Source: Arthrobacter sp. SPG23 (GTDB lineage Bacteria; Actinomycetota; Actinomycetes; Actinomycetales; Micrococcaceae). Taken from it: a stretch of 64,000 nt of DNA. Location: contig NZ_JYCN01000017.1 of NCBI RefSeq assembly GCF_000876655.1, forward strand, positions 124,001-188,000, written 5' to 3'. The position numbers and the translations under genes are program-made. The notes beneath the pieces are model-generated. The model saw only the letters and a list, made by a program, of their open reading frames with translations, was not told the origin of the DNA and did no database searches. Positions 1 through 8,827 of this stretch are shown here, one piece after another. Position 1 is the stretch's first letter, and every line of letters begins with the position of its first letter.

Positions 1-14
1 GAAGAATAGCCGTC

Positions 15-689
15 ATGACAACGGATATCCTGCCCGCCCTGCTTCTGGTCGAAGACGATGCCGCCCTGGGTCCCCTCATCGTTGAACTTCTTGGCATCGA
101 CTTCCGGATCCGGCTGGTTGCCAACGGGAGGGATGGCCTTCATCTCGGCCTGACAGAAGCCTGGGACGTGATGATCATCGACCGCGGGCTGCCTGGGATG
201 GACGGCGTGGAGCTTATAACTGCCTTGCGTTCGAAGGGAGTCGCGGCTCCGATCCTCATTTTGACCGCACTGGGTTCCACGGAAGACAAAGTCAACGGCC
301 TGGATGCAGGTGCGAACGACTACATGACCAAGCCGTTCGACGTCGCAGAGCTCAGCGCCCGGCTCCGTGCCTTGACCCGGAGCTTCACCCGCGCCCGGCC
401 CCTGCTCAGCATCGGGGATTGGGAACTGGACACAACCTCCCGGTCCATCCGCTCCGTGTACGGGCCGTTGGTTTCCCTCACGGCGAAGGAGACCGAACTC
501 CTGGCCGCGTTCGCCAACGAGCCAACACGGGTCTTCACCCGTGACGAGCTGCTTTCGTCCCTGTTCCAGCCCACTGACCAGCCTGGCGTCATCGACACCT
601 ACGTGCACCACCTTCGCCGAAAAATCGCCAGGACCGTCATCCGCACCGTCCACGGTGTGGGATACCAGATCGGTGACGCCCATGAATGA
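15..689 (+). CDS. OmpR/PhoB-family two-component response regulator
   Basis: 224-aa DNA-binding response regulator, the cytoplasmic output partner of the histidine kinase that follows. The receiver domain (about residues 8-120) has the acidic pair E13/D14, phospho-acceptor D56 in the IIDRGLPGMDG stretch, T84, and K106 in the MTKPFD motif. A winged-helix DNA-binding domain of the OmpR class occupies about 125-220 and ends with the usual YVHHLRRKI and TVHGVGYQ motifs. The length is normal for the family. Its stop overlaps the kinase start by 8 nt, so the two are translationally coupled. The start is only 14 nt from the window edge, so promoter and upstream context cannot be judged. Target genes are unknown. 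Confidence 0.93.
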   Translation: MTTDILPALLLVEDDAALGPLIVELLGIDFRIRLVANGRDGLHLGLTEAWDVMIIDRGLPGMDGVELITALRSKGVAAPILILTALGSTEDKVNGLDAGANDYMTKPFDVAELSARLRALTRSFTRARPLLSIGDWELDTTSRSIRSVYGPLVSLTAKETELLAAFANEPTRVFTRDELLSSLFQPTDQPGVIDTYVHHLRRKIARTVIRTVHGVGYQIGDAHE

Positions 690-1710
690 GGCACCCGCCG
701 GGGGCGACGGTCCCGACCGCGCAACCCTTCGGCGGGCGGCCCTCAAGGTTGCCGTCCGGATCAGCGCAGCGTGCGCCGTCATGGTCCTCTGCCTTCTCGC
801 CGGGGCCGCCTTCTACCTCACGAACCAGCTGGCCCACCCCGCCGTGCCCGGCTCGGGAGTGCCGGCCCCGGATTATGCCTACCTCGATGCGAAGGACCTG
901 TTCGAAGCCCTGATCATCGCCGGCGTGGCTGGCATCGTCCTGGCCGGAGGCGTCGGCTGGGCCAGTGCACGAAGCGCCATTAAGCCTTTGGCAAAAGCAC
1001 TGGCACTGCAGCGGAGGTTTGTCCAGGATGCCAGCCACGAATTGCGCACCCCGCTGGCGATCCTGGACGCCCGTATTCAGCTAGCCCAGCGCCACGCAAT
1101 ACCGGATTCGGAACCCGGGAAGGCTCTGGCCCGGATCCGTGACGACACGGCTGCGCTGACGGCCATCGTCAACGAACTCCTGCTTGCGGCGACCGGGGCG
1201 CAACAGGACGCACCGACAGAACCTACTGACCTGGCCGACGTGACCGCCGCCGTTGCCGAGAGCCTGCAGCAACTGGCGCGTAACCGGGGCATCAGTGTTG
1301 TGGTCCGCAACGAAGGCCGTCCACTTGCCTGGATCGACGTAGGGAGCCTGCGCCGTGCCGTGCTCGCACTGGCCGACAACGCCCTGACGCACACCCCCGC
1401 CGGCGGCCGGATCACGCTCACCGCGGTCTCGGACAAACACCAGGCCGTAATTACGGTGGCGGATACCGGCCCGGGAATAACCGGAGTGGACCAGGACAGG
1501 ATTTTCGAAAGGTTTGTCAGGACCCAGGGCCACCAGGGCACGCAGCGCAGCTTCGGCATCGGTCTGTCCCTGGTCCGCGACATCGCGTCGGGCGCCGGCG
1601 GGAGCGTTCAGATCGCCCGGACCGGTCCGGCGGGAACCACCATGCGGTTGGCGCTGCCATTGGCTGCCAGTGGAGAAGCGCCTCCTGCGGGTTCCCGCGA
1701 AAACTCTTGA
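682..1710 (+). CDS. Membrane sensor histidine kinase
   Basis: 342-aa HisKA-type sensor kinase paired with the upstream response regulator (8-nt overlap). I chose ATG 682 because the frame opens earlier only inside the regulator gene. Two membrane helices (about 24-48 and 75-95) flank a short extracytoplasmic loop of about 25 residues, so this is a small-loop sensor without a recognisable ligand domain. The dimerisation/phosphotransfer helix carries H119 in the SHELRTPL motif. The ATPase domain shows the N box (DNALTHTP), G1 box (DTGPGI), F box (FERFVRT) and G2 box (FGIGLSLV). The signal is unknown; such short-loop kinases often sense membrane or envelope state, which is inference. Confidence 0.92.
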   Translation: MNEAPAGGDGPDRATLRRAALKVAVRISAACAVMVLCLLAGAAFYLTNQLAHPAVPGSGVPAPDYAYLDAKDLFEALIIAGVAGIVLAGGVGWASARSAIKPLAKALALQRRFVQDASHELRTPLAILDARIQLAQRHAIPDSEPGKALARIRDDTAALTAIVNELLLAATGAQQDAPTEPTDLADVTAAVAESLQQLARNRGISVVVRNEGRPLAWIDVGSLRRAVLALADNALTHTPAGGRITLTAVSDKHQAVITVADTGPGITGVDQDRIFERFVRTQGHQGTQRSFGIGLSLVRDIASGAGGSVQIARTGPAGTTMRLALPLAASGEAPPAGSRENS

Positions 1711-1724
1711 CCGGCGATACTTAC

Positions 1725-1734
1725 CGATATATCG
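1725..1734. promoter_or_regulatory. Palindrome CGATATATCG upstream of the PadR gene
   Basis: Perfect 10-bp palindrome, AT-rich against a GC-rich background, lying between the kinase stop and the PadR start. Together with the adjacent 23-bp inverted repeat it is a likely part of the PadR operator/promoter region. Regulatory role is inferred from position only. Confidence 0.5.
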
Positions 1735-1738
1735 TTAA

Positions 1739-1761
1739 TTATCGCCGATGGTCGGTGATAA
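1739..1761. promoter_or_regulatory. Probable PadR operator (inverted repeat)
   Basis: Two 10-nt arms, TTATCGCCGA and TCGGTGATAA, separated by TGG, match as an inverted repeat at 9 of 10 positions. The element ends 22 nt before the preferred PadR start. PadR-family proteins commonly bind such dyads and repress their own genes. It also covers the alternative ATG at 1748, arguing against that start. Confidence 0.6.
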
Positions 1762-1783
1762 GAAGCGGAAGGACGATGCCATC

Positions 1784-2386
1784 ATGAGAGGCATTCACGA
1801 CAAATTTTCAGACAACGGCCCGGAACGGGGCCGTTTCGAGCGAGGCCGCAGCCGCCGCGGACCCCACGGACATGGCGGCGGCGGATTCGGGCGGGGCTTC
1901 GGCCCAGGCTTCGGGCCGGGTTTTGGACCTGGTTTCGGACCAGGCGGCCCGCGCAGGGCCAACAGGGGCGATGTCCGCTCGGCCATTCTGTCCCTCCTGG
2001 CGGAAGCACCCTCCAACGGCTACGGGCTGATCAAGACCATCGCGGAAAAAACGTCCGGGGCCTGGCGTCCCAGCCCAGGCTCCGTCTACCCGACGCTGCA
2101 GCAGCTCGTCGACGAAGAACTCATCGCGCCCGTTGGTGAGGGCAGGCGCACCGAGTTCACCCTCACCGATGCCGGCAAGGCGTATGTGGAGGACCATGCG
2201 GACGAGCTGGGCAATGCCTGGAACACCGACCCCGAGGGCACGGGTCCCGCGTTTCATCAGAGCGTAGGCAAGCTCATGGGCGTCATTCATCAGTTCCGGG
2301 TTGCGGCGACAGACGAACAGCGCCTGGCCGCCGTCGAAAAGATTGACGAAGCCCGCCGGGCGCTGTATCTGATCCTCGCAGAGTAG
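1784..2386 (+). CDS. PadR-family transcriptional regulator
   Basis: 200-aa winged-helix regulator. The PadR domain (about residues 63-135) reads from GDVRSAILSLLAE through YGLIKTI and PSPGSVYPTLQQL to the beta-wing ending FTLTDAG, followed by a C-terminal helical dimerisation region. The N-terminal third is unusual: basic and glycine-rich, with tandem GFGP repeats encoded around 1897-1945. ATG 1784 is preferred over ATG 1748 because it follows a strong AGCGGAAGGA ribosome-binding site at about 9 nt, whereas 1748 lies inside the operator-like dyad. It is preceded by the two-component genes but has its own promoter region, and autoregulation is likely. Target and ligand are unknown. Confidence 0.88.
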   Translation: MRGIHDKFSDNGPERGRFERGRSRRGPHGHGGGGFGRGFGPGFGPGFGPGFGPGGPRRANRGDVRSAILSLLAEAPSNGYGLIKTIAEKTSGAWRPSPGSVYPTLQQLVDEELIAPVGEGRRTEFTLTDAGKAYVEDHADELGNAWNTDPEGTGPAFHQSVGKLMGVIHQFRVAATDEQRLAAVEKIDEARRALYLILAE

Positions 2387-2447
2387 ATCTCCAGCACCCC
2401 AAAGTGCCCCAGTGAGGTAACTGATACACACCGGAAACCTTGCGTCG

Positions 2448-2475
2448 TTGCCGCGAAACATTGCCCGGTTACGCT
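2448..2475 (+). promoter_or_regulatory. Possible promoter of the 50-aa ORF
   Basis: TTGCCG (2448-2453), 16-nt spacer, TACGCT (2470-2475): an acceptable sigma-70-like pair about 50 nt ahead of ATG 2525. Prediction from motif and spacing only. Confidence 0.3.
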
Positions 2476-2524
2476 CATTCCTACCTGGACATGGCGGTCC
2501 ATGCAGCGAACGGAAGGACACACC

Positions 2525-2677
2525 ATGATGACTCTTTTGAGCACTTTGACACTCTCCCTTCACTCCGGCTGGAAGGACAAGGATCCGCACGCCGGCGGGG
2601 CGGGTTCCAAGGGCGCCTTCCCCAGCGGGCAACTCACATCCACCCCCTGGGAAGGCTGGTGGCACGACGAAAGCTAA
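2525..2677 (+). CDS. Small hypothetical protein (50 aa)
   Basis: Unrecognised 50-aa ORF in the only gap longer than 300 nt in the window (2387-2788). Support: an ideal GGAAGGA ribosome-binding site at 2512-2518, 6 nt before ATG 2525, and a plausible upstream promoter. The product starts with a short hydrophobic stretch rich in Leu/Thr/Ser (about 2-11), then becomes polar and ends with a Trp-rich segment (PWEGWWHDES). Codon use is atypical for the first ten codons (TTG, CTT, ACT) and typical afterwards. No membrane span is long enough to call. A short hairpin (2678-2691) follows the stop. It could be a genuine small protein or a leader peptide; a chance ORF is not excluded. Confidence 0.45.
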   Translation: MMTLLSTLTLSLHSGWKDKDPHAGGAGSKGAFPSGQLTSTPWEGWWHDES

Positions 2678-2716
2678 CCCTGCGGGCAGGGCTGCACCGC
2701 ACCCTCTTGAAGTTCG

Positions 2717-2753
2717 GCGGCCTCAGGGTGTCGAATCGTCTTACAGAGGCCGC
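2717..2753 (+). other. Inverted repeat ahead of the EF-G-like gene
   Basis: Perfect 8-nt arms GCGGCCTC / GAGGCCGC separated by 21 nt, ending 35 nt before the EF-G-like start at 2789. Could be a leader hairpin or protein site; nothing else is recognisable in 2692-2788. Confidence 0.3.
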
Positions 2754-2788
2754 ATGGCGGCTCACGACTAAGACGCCTGGAGTTGCTC

Positions 2789-4970
2789 ATGTCGGTAAAA
2801 AGCTCAAACGGCCGGGCCAAGAGCCCGGCCCGCAGCACCTCTGATTCCCGGCGGGCGGACGCCTCCGCCGGGGCTCCTGCCGATTCGCCGGAGAAGGTCC
2901 GCAACGTGGTTCTCGTAGGCCACTCCGGTGCCGGCAAAACGATGCTGGTGGAAGCGCTGCTGGCCGCGACCGGTGTGATCTCACGGATGGGATCGATCGA
3001 AGACGGGACAACGGTCAGCGACACCGAACCCTCCGAAGTGCACCAGCAGCGCTCCGTGGTGCTCTCCGTAGCCCCTCTGATGGTGGACGGCATCAAGGTC
3101 AACCTCCTCGATACGCCGGGCTACGGTGATTTCACCGGCGAACTCCGCGCAGGACTGCGGGGAGCGGACGCCGCCCTGTTCGTGGTGTCCGCCATCGAGG
3201 GCATCGACGCCGCCACCACTGCACTGTGGGCAGAATGCGACCAGGTGGGGATGCCCCGGGCGGTCGTGATCAGTCGACTGGACCACCCGCGCGCGAACTT
3301 CGAGGCAACAGTGGCCGAGTGCCAGCGCTCGTTCGGTGATTCGGTGGTGCCGGCCTACCTCCCGGTGCGCACCGGAGACGCAAGCACCGGGCTGCTGGGA
3401 CTCCTCTCGCAGACAGTGTCGGACTATTCCGCCGGCTCACCGGTACCGCAAGTGCGGCAAGCCGGCACGGAGGAGGTGACGGCGTCCGAAAGCGCCCGCG
3501 GAACACTCATTGAGGGAATCATCTCGGAGAGCGAGGACGAGACCCTCATGGACCGCTACCTCGGCGGCGAGGAAATAGACGTCGATGCCCTTGTCAGCGA
3601 CCTGGAAACCGCCGTCGCCCGCGGAACGTTCTTTCCGGTGCTGGCAACGTCCGCTGAAACGGGGCTGGGGGTCGCCGAACTCCTGGAGATGCTGACCCGT
3701 GCATTTCCCTCTCCGTTGGAGCGCAGCCTGCCGCAGGTCACCGGCCTGGCCGGTGAGCCGGTCCCGCCGCTGGCGTGCGATCCCGCGGGCCCACTGGCCG
3801 GCGAGGTGGTGCGGACCACCATCGACCCGTTCCTGGGCCGGGTCTGCCTGGTGCGGGTTTTCTCCGGGACGCTGCGCGAGGATTCCGCCGTGCACGTCAG
3901 CGGCCGCGGGCTGGCGGAGCGGGGCCACGAGGACCACGACAGCGACGAGCGGCTCACCCACCTCTACTCCCCGGCGGGGTCCAGCCTCCGGCCGGTGCCC
4001 TATTGCGTGGCGGGGGGACATCTGCGCCATCGCCAAGCTGGCCAATGCCGAAACCGGCGACACCGTGTCAGCCAGGGAGGCGCCGCTGCTGGTGGTTTCG
4101 TGGGACATGCCGGAGCCGCTGATGCCCGTTGCGGTGGAAGCGGCAACCCGCAGCGACGAGGACGCCCTTGCGAAGTCCCTGGGGAAGGTTGCAGCCGGTG
4201 ACCCGACCCTGCGCGTTGAGCGGAACGGCGAAACCCATCAGCTCATCCTCTGGTGCATGGGCGAAGCCCACGGTGAGGTGGTGCTGGACAGGCTGCGCGA
4301 GCAAGGCGTCAAGCTGCAGACCGTGGACGTTGTGACGCCGCTGCGCGAAACGTTCGCCGCGCCGGCTTCGGGCCACGGCCGGCACGTCAAACAGTCCGGA
4401 GGCCACGGCCAGTACGCCATCTGCGACATTGACGTGGAGCCCCTCGAACGCGGCGCGGGCTTCGAATTTGTTGACAAGACCGTTGGCGGGGTCATCCCGG
4501 GGCAGTACATCGGCTCGGTGGAAAAGGGCGTCCGGGCGCAAATGCAGAAGGGCGTGGCAGCAGGGTTCCCGGTGGTGGACATCAGGGTGACCCTTACCGG
4601 CGGCAAAGCGCACAGCGTGGATTCCTCAGATGCGGCGTTCCAGGCGGCCGGGGCGCTGGCACTGCGGGAGGCCGCGGCCGCGGGGCGGATCCAGCTCCTC
4701 GAACCCGTCCTGGCGGTGACCATCAGCGTTGCCGACGACTATGTGGGCGCGGTGATGAGCGACCTCTCTTCCCGGCGCGGGCGGCTGACCGGCACCGCCT
4801 CGGCCGACGGCAGCGGCACCCAGATCAGCGCAGAAATACCGGAACAGGAACTGCTGCGCTACGCGGTTGATCTGCGGGCATTGACAGCAGGCACCGGCCG
4901 TTTCCGGCGCACCTACCTTCGCCACGAGCCCCTGCCACCGAACATGGCGCATACGGCTCCGAGGCAGTGA
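2789..4970 (+). pseudogene. EF-G-like translation GTPase, interrupted by a 1-nt frameshift
   Basis: Paralogue of elongation factor G, of the actinobacterial EF-G-like (EF-G2) type. The first frame (2789 to about 4017) encodes a variable N-terminus, the P-loop GHSGAGKT (residues 44-51), the G3 motif DTPGYGDF, an SRLDHP stretch in place of canonical NKxD, and the start of domain II. The remainder, to 4970, continues one frame over with EF-G domains III-V. Removing one G from the six-G run at 4012-4017 restores a continuous 726-aa protein (VAGDICAIAKL at the join), the normal family length. As written, the first frame stops at 4201 (471 aa). The G run makes either a true mutation or a base-calling error possible. 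ATG 2789 follows a CTGGAG site. The canonical fusA is not in this window. Confidence 0.85.
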
Positions 4971-4988
4971 GCTCCCGGCGGCCCGAAG

Positions 4989-5666
4989 CTAGCCATGTGA
5001 GCGCAGATACGCCGCAACCGGGCCGGCAACGGAAGCCCCGATGTCCTCGGCGCTCCGTTTTTTGCCCGCGACCGCAAACGAGTGGTCGCCGCCTTCGTAC
5101 CAGTGGAGCGTGGCCGTGGGCCCGATCCGGCCGACAACGCCCTCCAGCAGTTCAGGGGTGGCAAACGTGTCCCGCGTTCCCTGCATGAACAGCATCGGAA
5201 GGGTGAGGCCGTAGAGGTGCTCGTCCCGCAGCTTCTCCGGCTTGCCCGGGGGATGCAGCGGATAGCCGAGGTACACCAGCCCGGCCGCCGGCATTCCCTC
5301 GGCGACGGCCATGGACGCCATCCGGCCGCCTAACGACTTGCCGGCCGCCCATACCGGACCGGTGTCGGAGTGTGCGGCCGCCTTGGCCGCAGCCTCTTCC
5401 ATGGCCGCCCGCCAGGTGGCGATCGCGAGCGGTGGCCGGTCGGGGAACTTCCGTCCGGCCTCGCGGTAGGGGAAGTTGAAGCGCAAGGTGGCGACGCCGT
5501 CGTCGTTCAACGCATTGGTGAATCCGACCATGAAGGGGTGCTCCATGCCGGCGCCGGCCCCGTGCGCCAGGACGAGCGTGGCGAACGGGGTGTCCGGCCG
5601 GGCGTAGACGCCGGAGACCTGGAGATCGCCGACGGTGATGGTTACGGGGGATTCGGGTACGGGCAT
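4989..5666 (-). CDS. Alpha/beta hydrolase, dienelactone-hydrolase/KANL3-Tex30-like
   Basis: 225-aa cytoplasmic alpha/beta-hydrolase. The nucleophile elbow is GKSLGG with S111. D166 (GTRD) and H195 (GGDHSF) complete a normal Ser-Asp-His triad, and AHGAGAGME around residues 35-42 supplies the oxyanion region. The sequence resembles the KANL3/Tex30-like hydrolase family, whose substrates are mostly unknown. It lies 19 nt downstream of the amylosucrase gene on the same strand, so the two are probably co-transcribed. The gene converges with the EF-G-like gene (18 nt apart) without an obvious terminator. ATG 5666 is chosen because longer versions would run into the amylosucrase coding region. Confidence 0.82.
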   Translation of the reverse strand: MPVPESPVTITVGDLQVSGVYARPDTPFATLVLAHGAGAGMEHPFMVGFTNALNDDGVATLRFNFPYREAGRKFPDRPPLAIATWRAAMEEAAAKAAAHSDTGPVWAAGKSLGGRMASMAVAEGMPAAGLVYLGYPLHPPGKPEKLRDEHLYGLTLPMLFMQGTRDTFATPELLEGVVGRIGPTATLHWYEGGDHSFAVAGKKRSAEDIGASVAGPVAAYLRSHG

Positions 5667-5685
5667 GAGTCCATGATGCCAGCAC

Positions 5686-7602
5686 CTAGTCCCGCGCAGG
5701 GGTGACGCGAAGCCACGCGAACTCCTGCGGCCGGAGCCTGATTCCACCGTCGAGTCGCACCGGGTTGCCGGTCAGGATATCCACTGCCCCCACCGCGAAG
5801 CCGGAGAGCGTATGGGCCGTGACGGTCTGGTGCCCGTCGCTGAAGTTGGCGAGGACCAGGATGCGGGTTCCTTCTCCGGGACGCTGGTAGCCCAGGACGC
5901 CCCGGTTGTTGGTGTCGAAGTGCACCAGCCGTGTCCCGGCGAATTCCGGCGTCGCCGCGCGCACCGAGATCATAGTGCGGAGCCCCTCAAACACCGCGCC
6001 TTCAGGGGTGGCCCGGTCGTGGCGCTTGGCGTACCGCTCGGCAGGGTAGTGGGGGCGGTGCACCCACCGGCTGTCCGTGCCGTGGCCTTCTTCCAGGGCG
6101 TAGCCGTAGTCATTGAGCTGCCCCACCTCATCGCCGAGGTAGAGCAGGGGGATCCCGCCGGTGCTGAAGGCCACCGAATGGGCGAGCAGGATCCTGTCTA
6201 CCGCCTGGCCGGTGCCGTCCTCCAGGCCGCAGAGCGAGGCCGTCGTGCCGGAGATGCGGCAGTCACCGGTCCGCGGGTTGTCCTGGAAGGGGACGCCCCG
6301 GGCGAAGCTGCCCGGAAAGCGGTTGACGTAGAAGGAGTTGAGGAAGCGGCGGTGGTCGAAGCCGTTGATGCCCAGCTCCGCGGCGTCCTCGTCCGCGAAC
6401 GTCCAGCCGATGTCGTCATGGCTCCGCACGTAGTTCACCCAGGACGTCCCGGCGGCGATGTTGTGCCGGCGTTCCAGGGCCTGCGACAAAAGCGACACAT
6501 CGCGGGTGGCCATCGCCTCCCAGATCAGGGCCATCTGCAGGGGATTGTAGGACAGCTGGCACTCGGCGGGGTCGATGTACAGAGCCACTTCGTCCGGGTG
6601 GACGATCGCCTCTGACTTGAAAAGCAGGGACGGCGCTGCAAGGCGGCAGACCGCGTTGAAGGCCTGCAGCAGCGTGTGGGCTTCAGGGAGGTTCTCGCAC
6701 GGGGTTCCGAGCTGCTTCCAGATGAAGGCGACCGCGTCCATCCGCAGGATGTCCACCCCCTGGTTGGCCAGGAAGAGCATCTCCCCGGCCATGGCCCGGA
6801 AGACGGCCGGGTTGGAGTAGTTCAGGTCCCACTGGAACGTGTGGAACGTGGCCCAGACCCAGCGGCCGTCCGGCATTTCGATGAAGGAGCCGGGGTGGTC
6901 GTCCGGGAAGATCTCGCGCACGTTTTGTTCGAAGGCGTCCGGCATGGTCCGGTCCGGGTAGATCCAGTAATAGTCGCTGAACTCCGGGTCGCCCGTGGCC
7001 GCGCGCCGGGCCCAGTCGTGTTCATCCGAGGTGTGGTTGAAAATGAAATCCACCACCAGGCTGATGCCGTTGGAGCGCAGTTCGGCAGCGAGTTCCCGCA
7101 GCTGCGTCATGGTGCCCAGTTTTGGATTGACGTCGCGGTAGCTGGAGACGGCGTAGCCGCCGTCGGAATGCGGTTCGGGTGCCAGGAACAGCGGCATCAG
7201 GTGCAGGTAGGTGAGGCCGAGTTCCTGGAAATAGGGGATCCGGGCGCGGACACCCTCAAGGTCCCCGGCGTAGCGGTCCACGTAGCAGACGCCGCCCAGC
7301 ATGCGGTTCGACTGGAACCACCCGGAATGGTGCTCCCGTTCTGCGTCCAGGGCCTTGAGTTCCGCCGGACGTTCGTTCCAGGATCGGGCTGTCTGGAGCA
7401 CCAGCGCCGTCAGCTGCTCCTGGAAGTCGGGCCGGCCGCCGTACAGGGTGTGGAAGAGCCGGTACAGGTCAGGGAAGTGACGGTCGAAGCGCTGACGGAA
7501 GTCCTTGCTGTCCTGCCCCGGGGACGTGAGGTCAGCCTGCGCGCCCAGCGCGTTCAGGGCATGTTGCCTCGATGCCTGGTCCACACCAGCGGCTTCAACC
7601 AT
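5686..7602 (-). CDS. Amylosucrase-type GH13 alpha-glucan-forming enzyme
   Basis: 638-aa glycoside hydrolase family 13 protein closely resembling amylosucrase, which transfers glucose from sucrose to alpha-1,4-glucan and releases fructose. Visible catalytic residues are D289 (ILRMDAV, nucleophile), E331 (FKSEAIV, acid/base) and D396 (RSHDD, transition-state stabiliser). They are offset by a constant 3 from the Neisseria polysaccharea enzyme as I remember it (D286/E328/D393). An N-terminal helical region (1-95) precedes the barrel and a beta-rich C-terminal domain ends the protein. ATG 7602 is chosen for its AAGGAGA site 8 nt upstream and because it gives the family's length; a longer frame reaching 7722 lacks this. 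Sucrose hydrolase is the alternative specificity. Confidence 0.88.
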   Translation of the reverse strand: MVEAAGVDQASRQHALNALGAQADLTSPGQDSKDFRQRFDRHFPDLYRLFHTLYGGRPDFQEQLTALVLQTARSWNERPAELKALDAEREHHSGWFQSNRMLGGVCYVDRYAGDLEGVRARIPYFQELGLTYLHLMPLFLAPEPHSDGGYAVSSYRDVNPKLGTMTQLRELAAELRSNGISLVVDFIFNHTSDEHDWARRAATGDPEFSDYYWIYPDRTMPDAFEQNVREIFPDDHPGSFIEMPDGRWVWATFHTFQWDLNYSNPAVFRAMAGEMLFLANQGVDILRMDAVAFIWKQLGTPCENLPEAHTLLQAFNAVCRLAAPSLLFKSEAIVHPDEVALYIDPAECQLSYNPLQMALIWEAMATRDVSLLSQALERRHNIAAGTSWVNYVRSHDDIGWTFADEDAAELGINGFDHRRFLNSFYVNRFPGSFARGVPFQDNPRTGDCRISGTTASLCGLEDGTGQAVDRILLAHSVAFSTGGIPLLYLGDEVGQLNDYGYALEEGHGTDSRWVHRPHYPAERYAKRHDRATPEGAVFEGLRTMISVRAATPEFAGTRLVHFDTNNRGVLGYQRPGEGTRILVLANFSDGHQTVTAHTLSGFAVGAVDILTGNPVRLDGGIRLRPQEFAWLRVTPARD

Positions 7603-7749
7603 GGAACGGGTCTCCTTCGACGATTTCCCGGGCACCGCAGGGCATCCGGCCAGTTCACATCCTGACAGACCGGCAGGCGCGTGCCCAGTGGACAGGCCCA
7701 AGTTTCTTCCATTCGTGGCCAAGTGCTGACGCGGCGGACCGGCCGGGGG

Positions 7750-7755
7750 TAGGTT
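7750..7755 (+). promoter_or_regulatory. -10 box TAGGTT, leaderless promoter
   Basis: TAGGTT is followed by exactly 6 nt and then ATG 7762, placing +1 at the start codon. No ribosome-binding site is present. Predicted leaderless start of the LigD-type polymerase gene. Confidence 0.6.
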
Positions 7756-7761
7756 GTCACC

Positions 7762-8784
7762 ATGGCGAGCGAAACCACCACCCTCACCGTCGACGGGCCG
7801 AACGGTCCCCGCGACATGCGGATCTCCAGTCCCGGCCGGGTCCTGTGGCCGGACATCGGCCTGACCAAGCTGGACCTCGCGCGGTACCTTGCGGAGGTGG
7901 GGGAGGCCTTCATCGCGGCGAACGGCGGCCGGCCGGTGGCGCTGCAGCGGTTTTCGGACAACGTGGATGGCGAGCAGTTCTTCTCCAAGAATCCGCCGAA
8001 GGGCACACCGGACTTCATCCGCTCAGTGAAGGTGGTCTTTCCGAGTGCGCGCTCGCATCCCATGCTGGTCCTTGACGAACCCGCCGCCGCCGTGTGGGCC
8101 GCCCAGATGAACACCGTGGTGTTCCACCCCTGGCCGTCGCGCGCTGAAAACACGGACAACCCGGACCAGTTGCGGATTGACCTGGATCCCCAGCCGGGAA
8201 CGGACTTCGACGACGCAGTCCCCGCGGCCCTGGCGCTGAAGGAGGTGCTCGCCGAAGCGGGCCTCACCTCGTTCATCAAGACCTCAGGGAACCGCGGCCT
8301 CCACGTCTACGCGCCGGTGGAGCCCACCCGCGAGTTCCTGGACGTCCGCCACGCTGTGATCGCGGCCGCCCGTGAACTGGAGCGGCGGATGCCGGACAAA
8401 GTCACCACGGCCTGGTGGAAGGAAGAACGCGGCGAACGCGTGTTCGTGGACTTCAACCAGGCAAACCGGGACCGGACCATAGCCGGTGCCTACAGCCCCC
8501 GCGCACTGGGCCACGCCCCGGTGTCCTGTCCGATCACCTGGGACGAACTGGGCAGCGCGGACCCGAAGAACTTCACCATCCTCACCGTCCCGGAACGGCT
8601 CAAAACCGTCGGGGACCCGTGGGCGGACATGAACGCCAAACCGGGGAAGATTGACGTGCTGCTCGAGTGGTGGGAGCGCGACGTCGGCGCCGGGCTCGGG
8701 GAACTACCGTTCCCGCCGGACTACCCGAAAATGCCGGGCGAACCTCCGCGGGTCCAGCCGAGCAGGGCACGCAAGAAGGACTAA
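7762..8784 (+). CDS. LigD-type DNA polymerase/primase domain protein (stand-alone PolDom)
   Basis: 340-aa archaeo-eukaryotic-primase-fold polymerase of the LigD PolDom family. In bacterial non-homologous end joining such domains fill gaps and add (ribo)nucleotides at broken ends. Metal-binding residues are visible: D140 and D142 in [10 protein letters not shown] and D230 in VFVDFNQ. The nucleotide-binding motif [13 protein letters not shown] (173-185, with H181) is intact. No ligase or nuclease domain is fused and no Ku or ligase gene adjoins, so partners must be elsewhere. The start is set by a leaderless-type promoter. It is divergent from amylosucrase and converges on the YciO-like gene. 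Confidence 0.9.
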   Translation: MASETTTLTVDGPNGPRDMRISSPGRVLWPDIGLTKLDLARYLAEVGEAFIAANGGRPVALQRFSDNVDGEQFFSKNPPKGTPDFIRSVKVVFPSARSHPMLVLDEPAAAVWAAQMNTVVFHPWPSRAENTDNPDQLRIDLDPQPGTDFDDAVPAALALKEVLAEAGLTSFIKTSGNRGLHVYAPVEPTREFLDVRHAVIAAARELERRMPDKVTTAWWKEERGERVFVDFNQANRDRTIAGAYSPRALGHAPVSCPITWDELGSADPKNFTILTVPERLKTVGDPWADMNAKPGKIDVLLEWWERDVGAGLGELPFPPDYPKMPGEPPRVQPSRARKKD

Positions 8785-8787
8785 ACC

Positions 8788-8813
8788 CGGGCGGGCAGCC
8801 GTCGGGCCGCCCG
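8788..8813. terminator. Possible bidirectional terminator
   Basis: CGGGCGG / CCGCCCG inverted repeat with a 12-nt loop in the 43-nt gap between convergent genes. There is no U tract, so this is a weak call. Confidence 0.35.
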
Positions 8814-8827
8814 CCGGCGAAAGGGAC

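Noticed and set aside
1748..1783. Upstream ATG as the PadR start
   Set aside because: It lies inside the palindromic operator and lacks a ribosome-binding site, whereas ATG 1784 has a strong one.
2440..2844. 134-codon open frame in the PadR/EF-G-like gap
   Set aside because: It overlaps the EF-G-like start and the better-supported 50-aa ORF. The product is Arg/Gly-rich without a ribosome-binding site.
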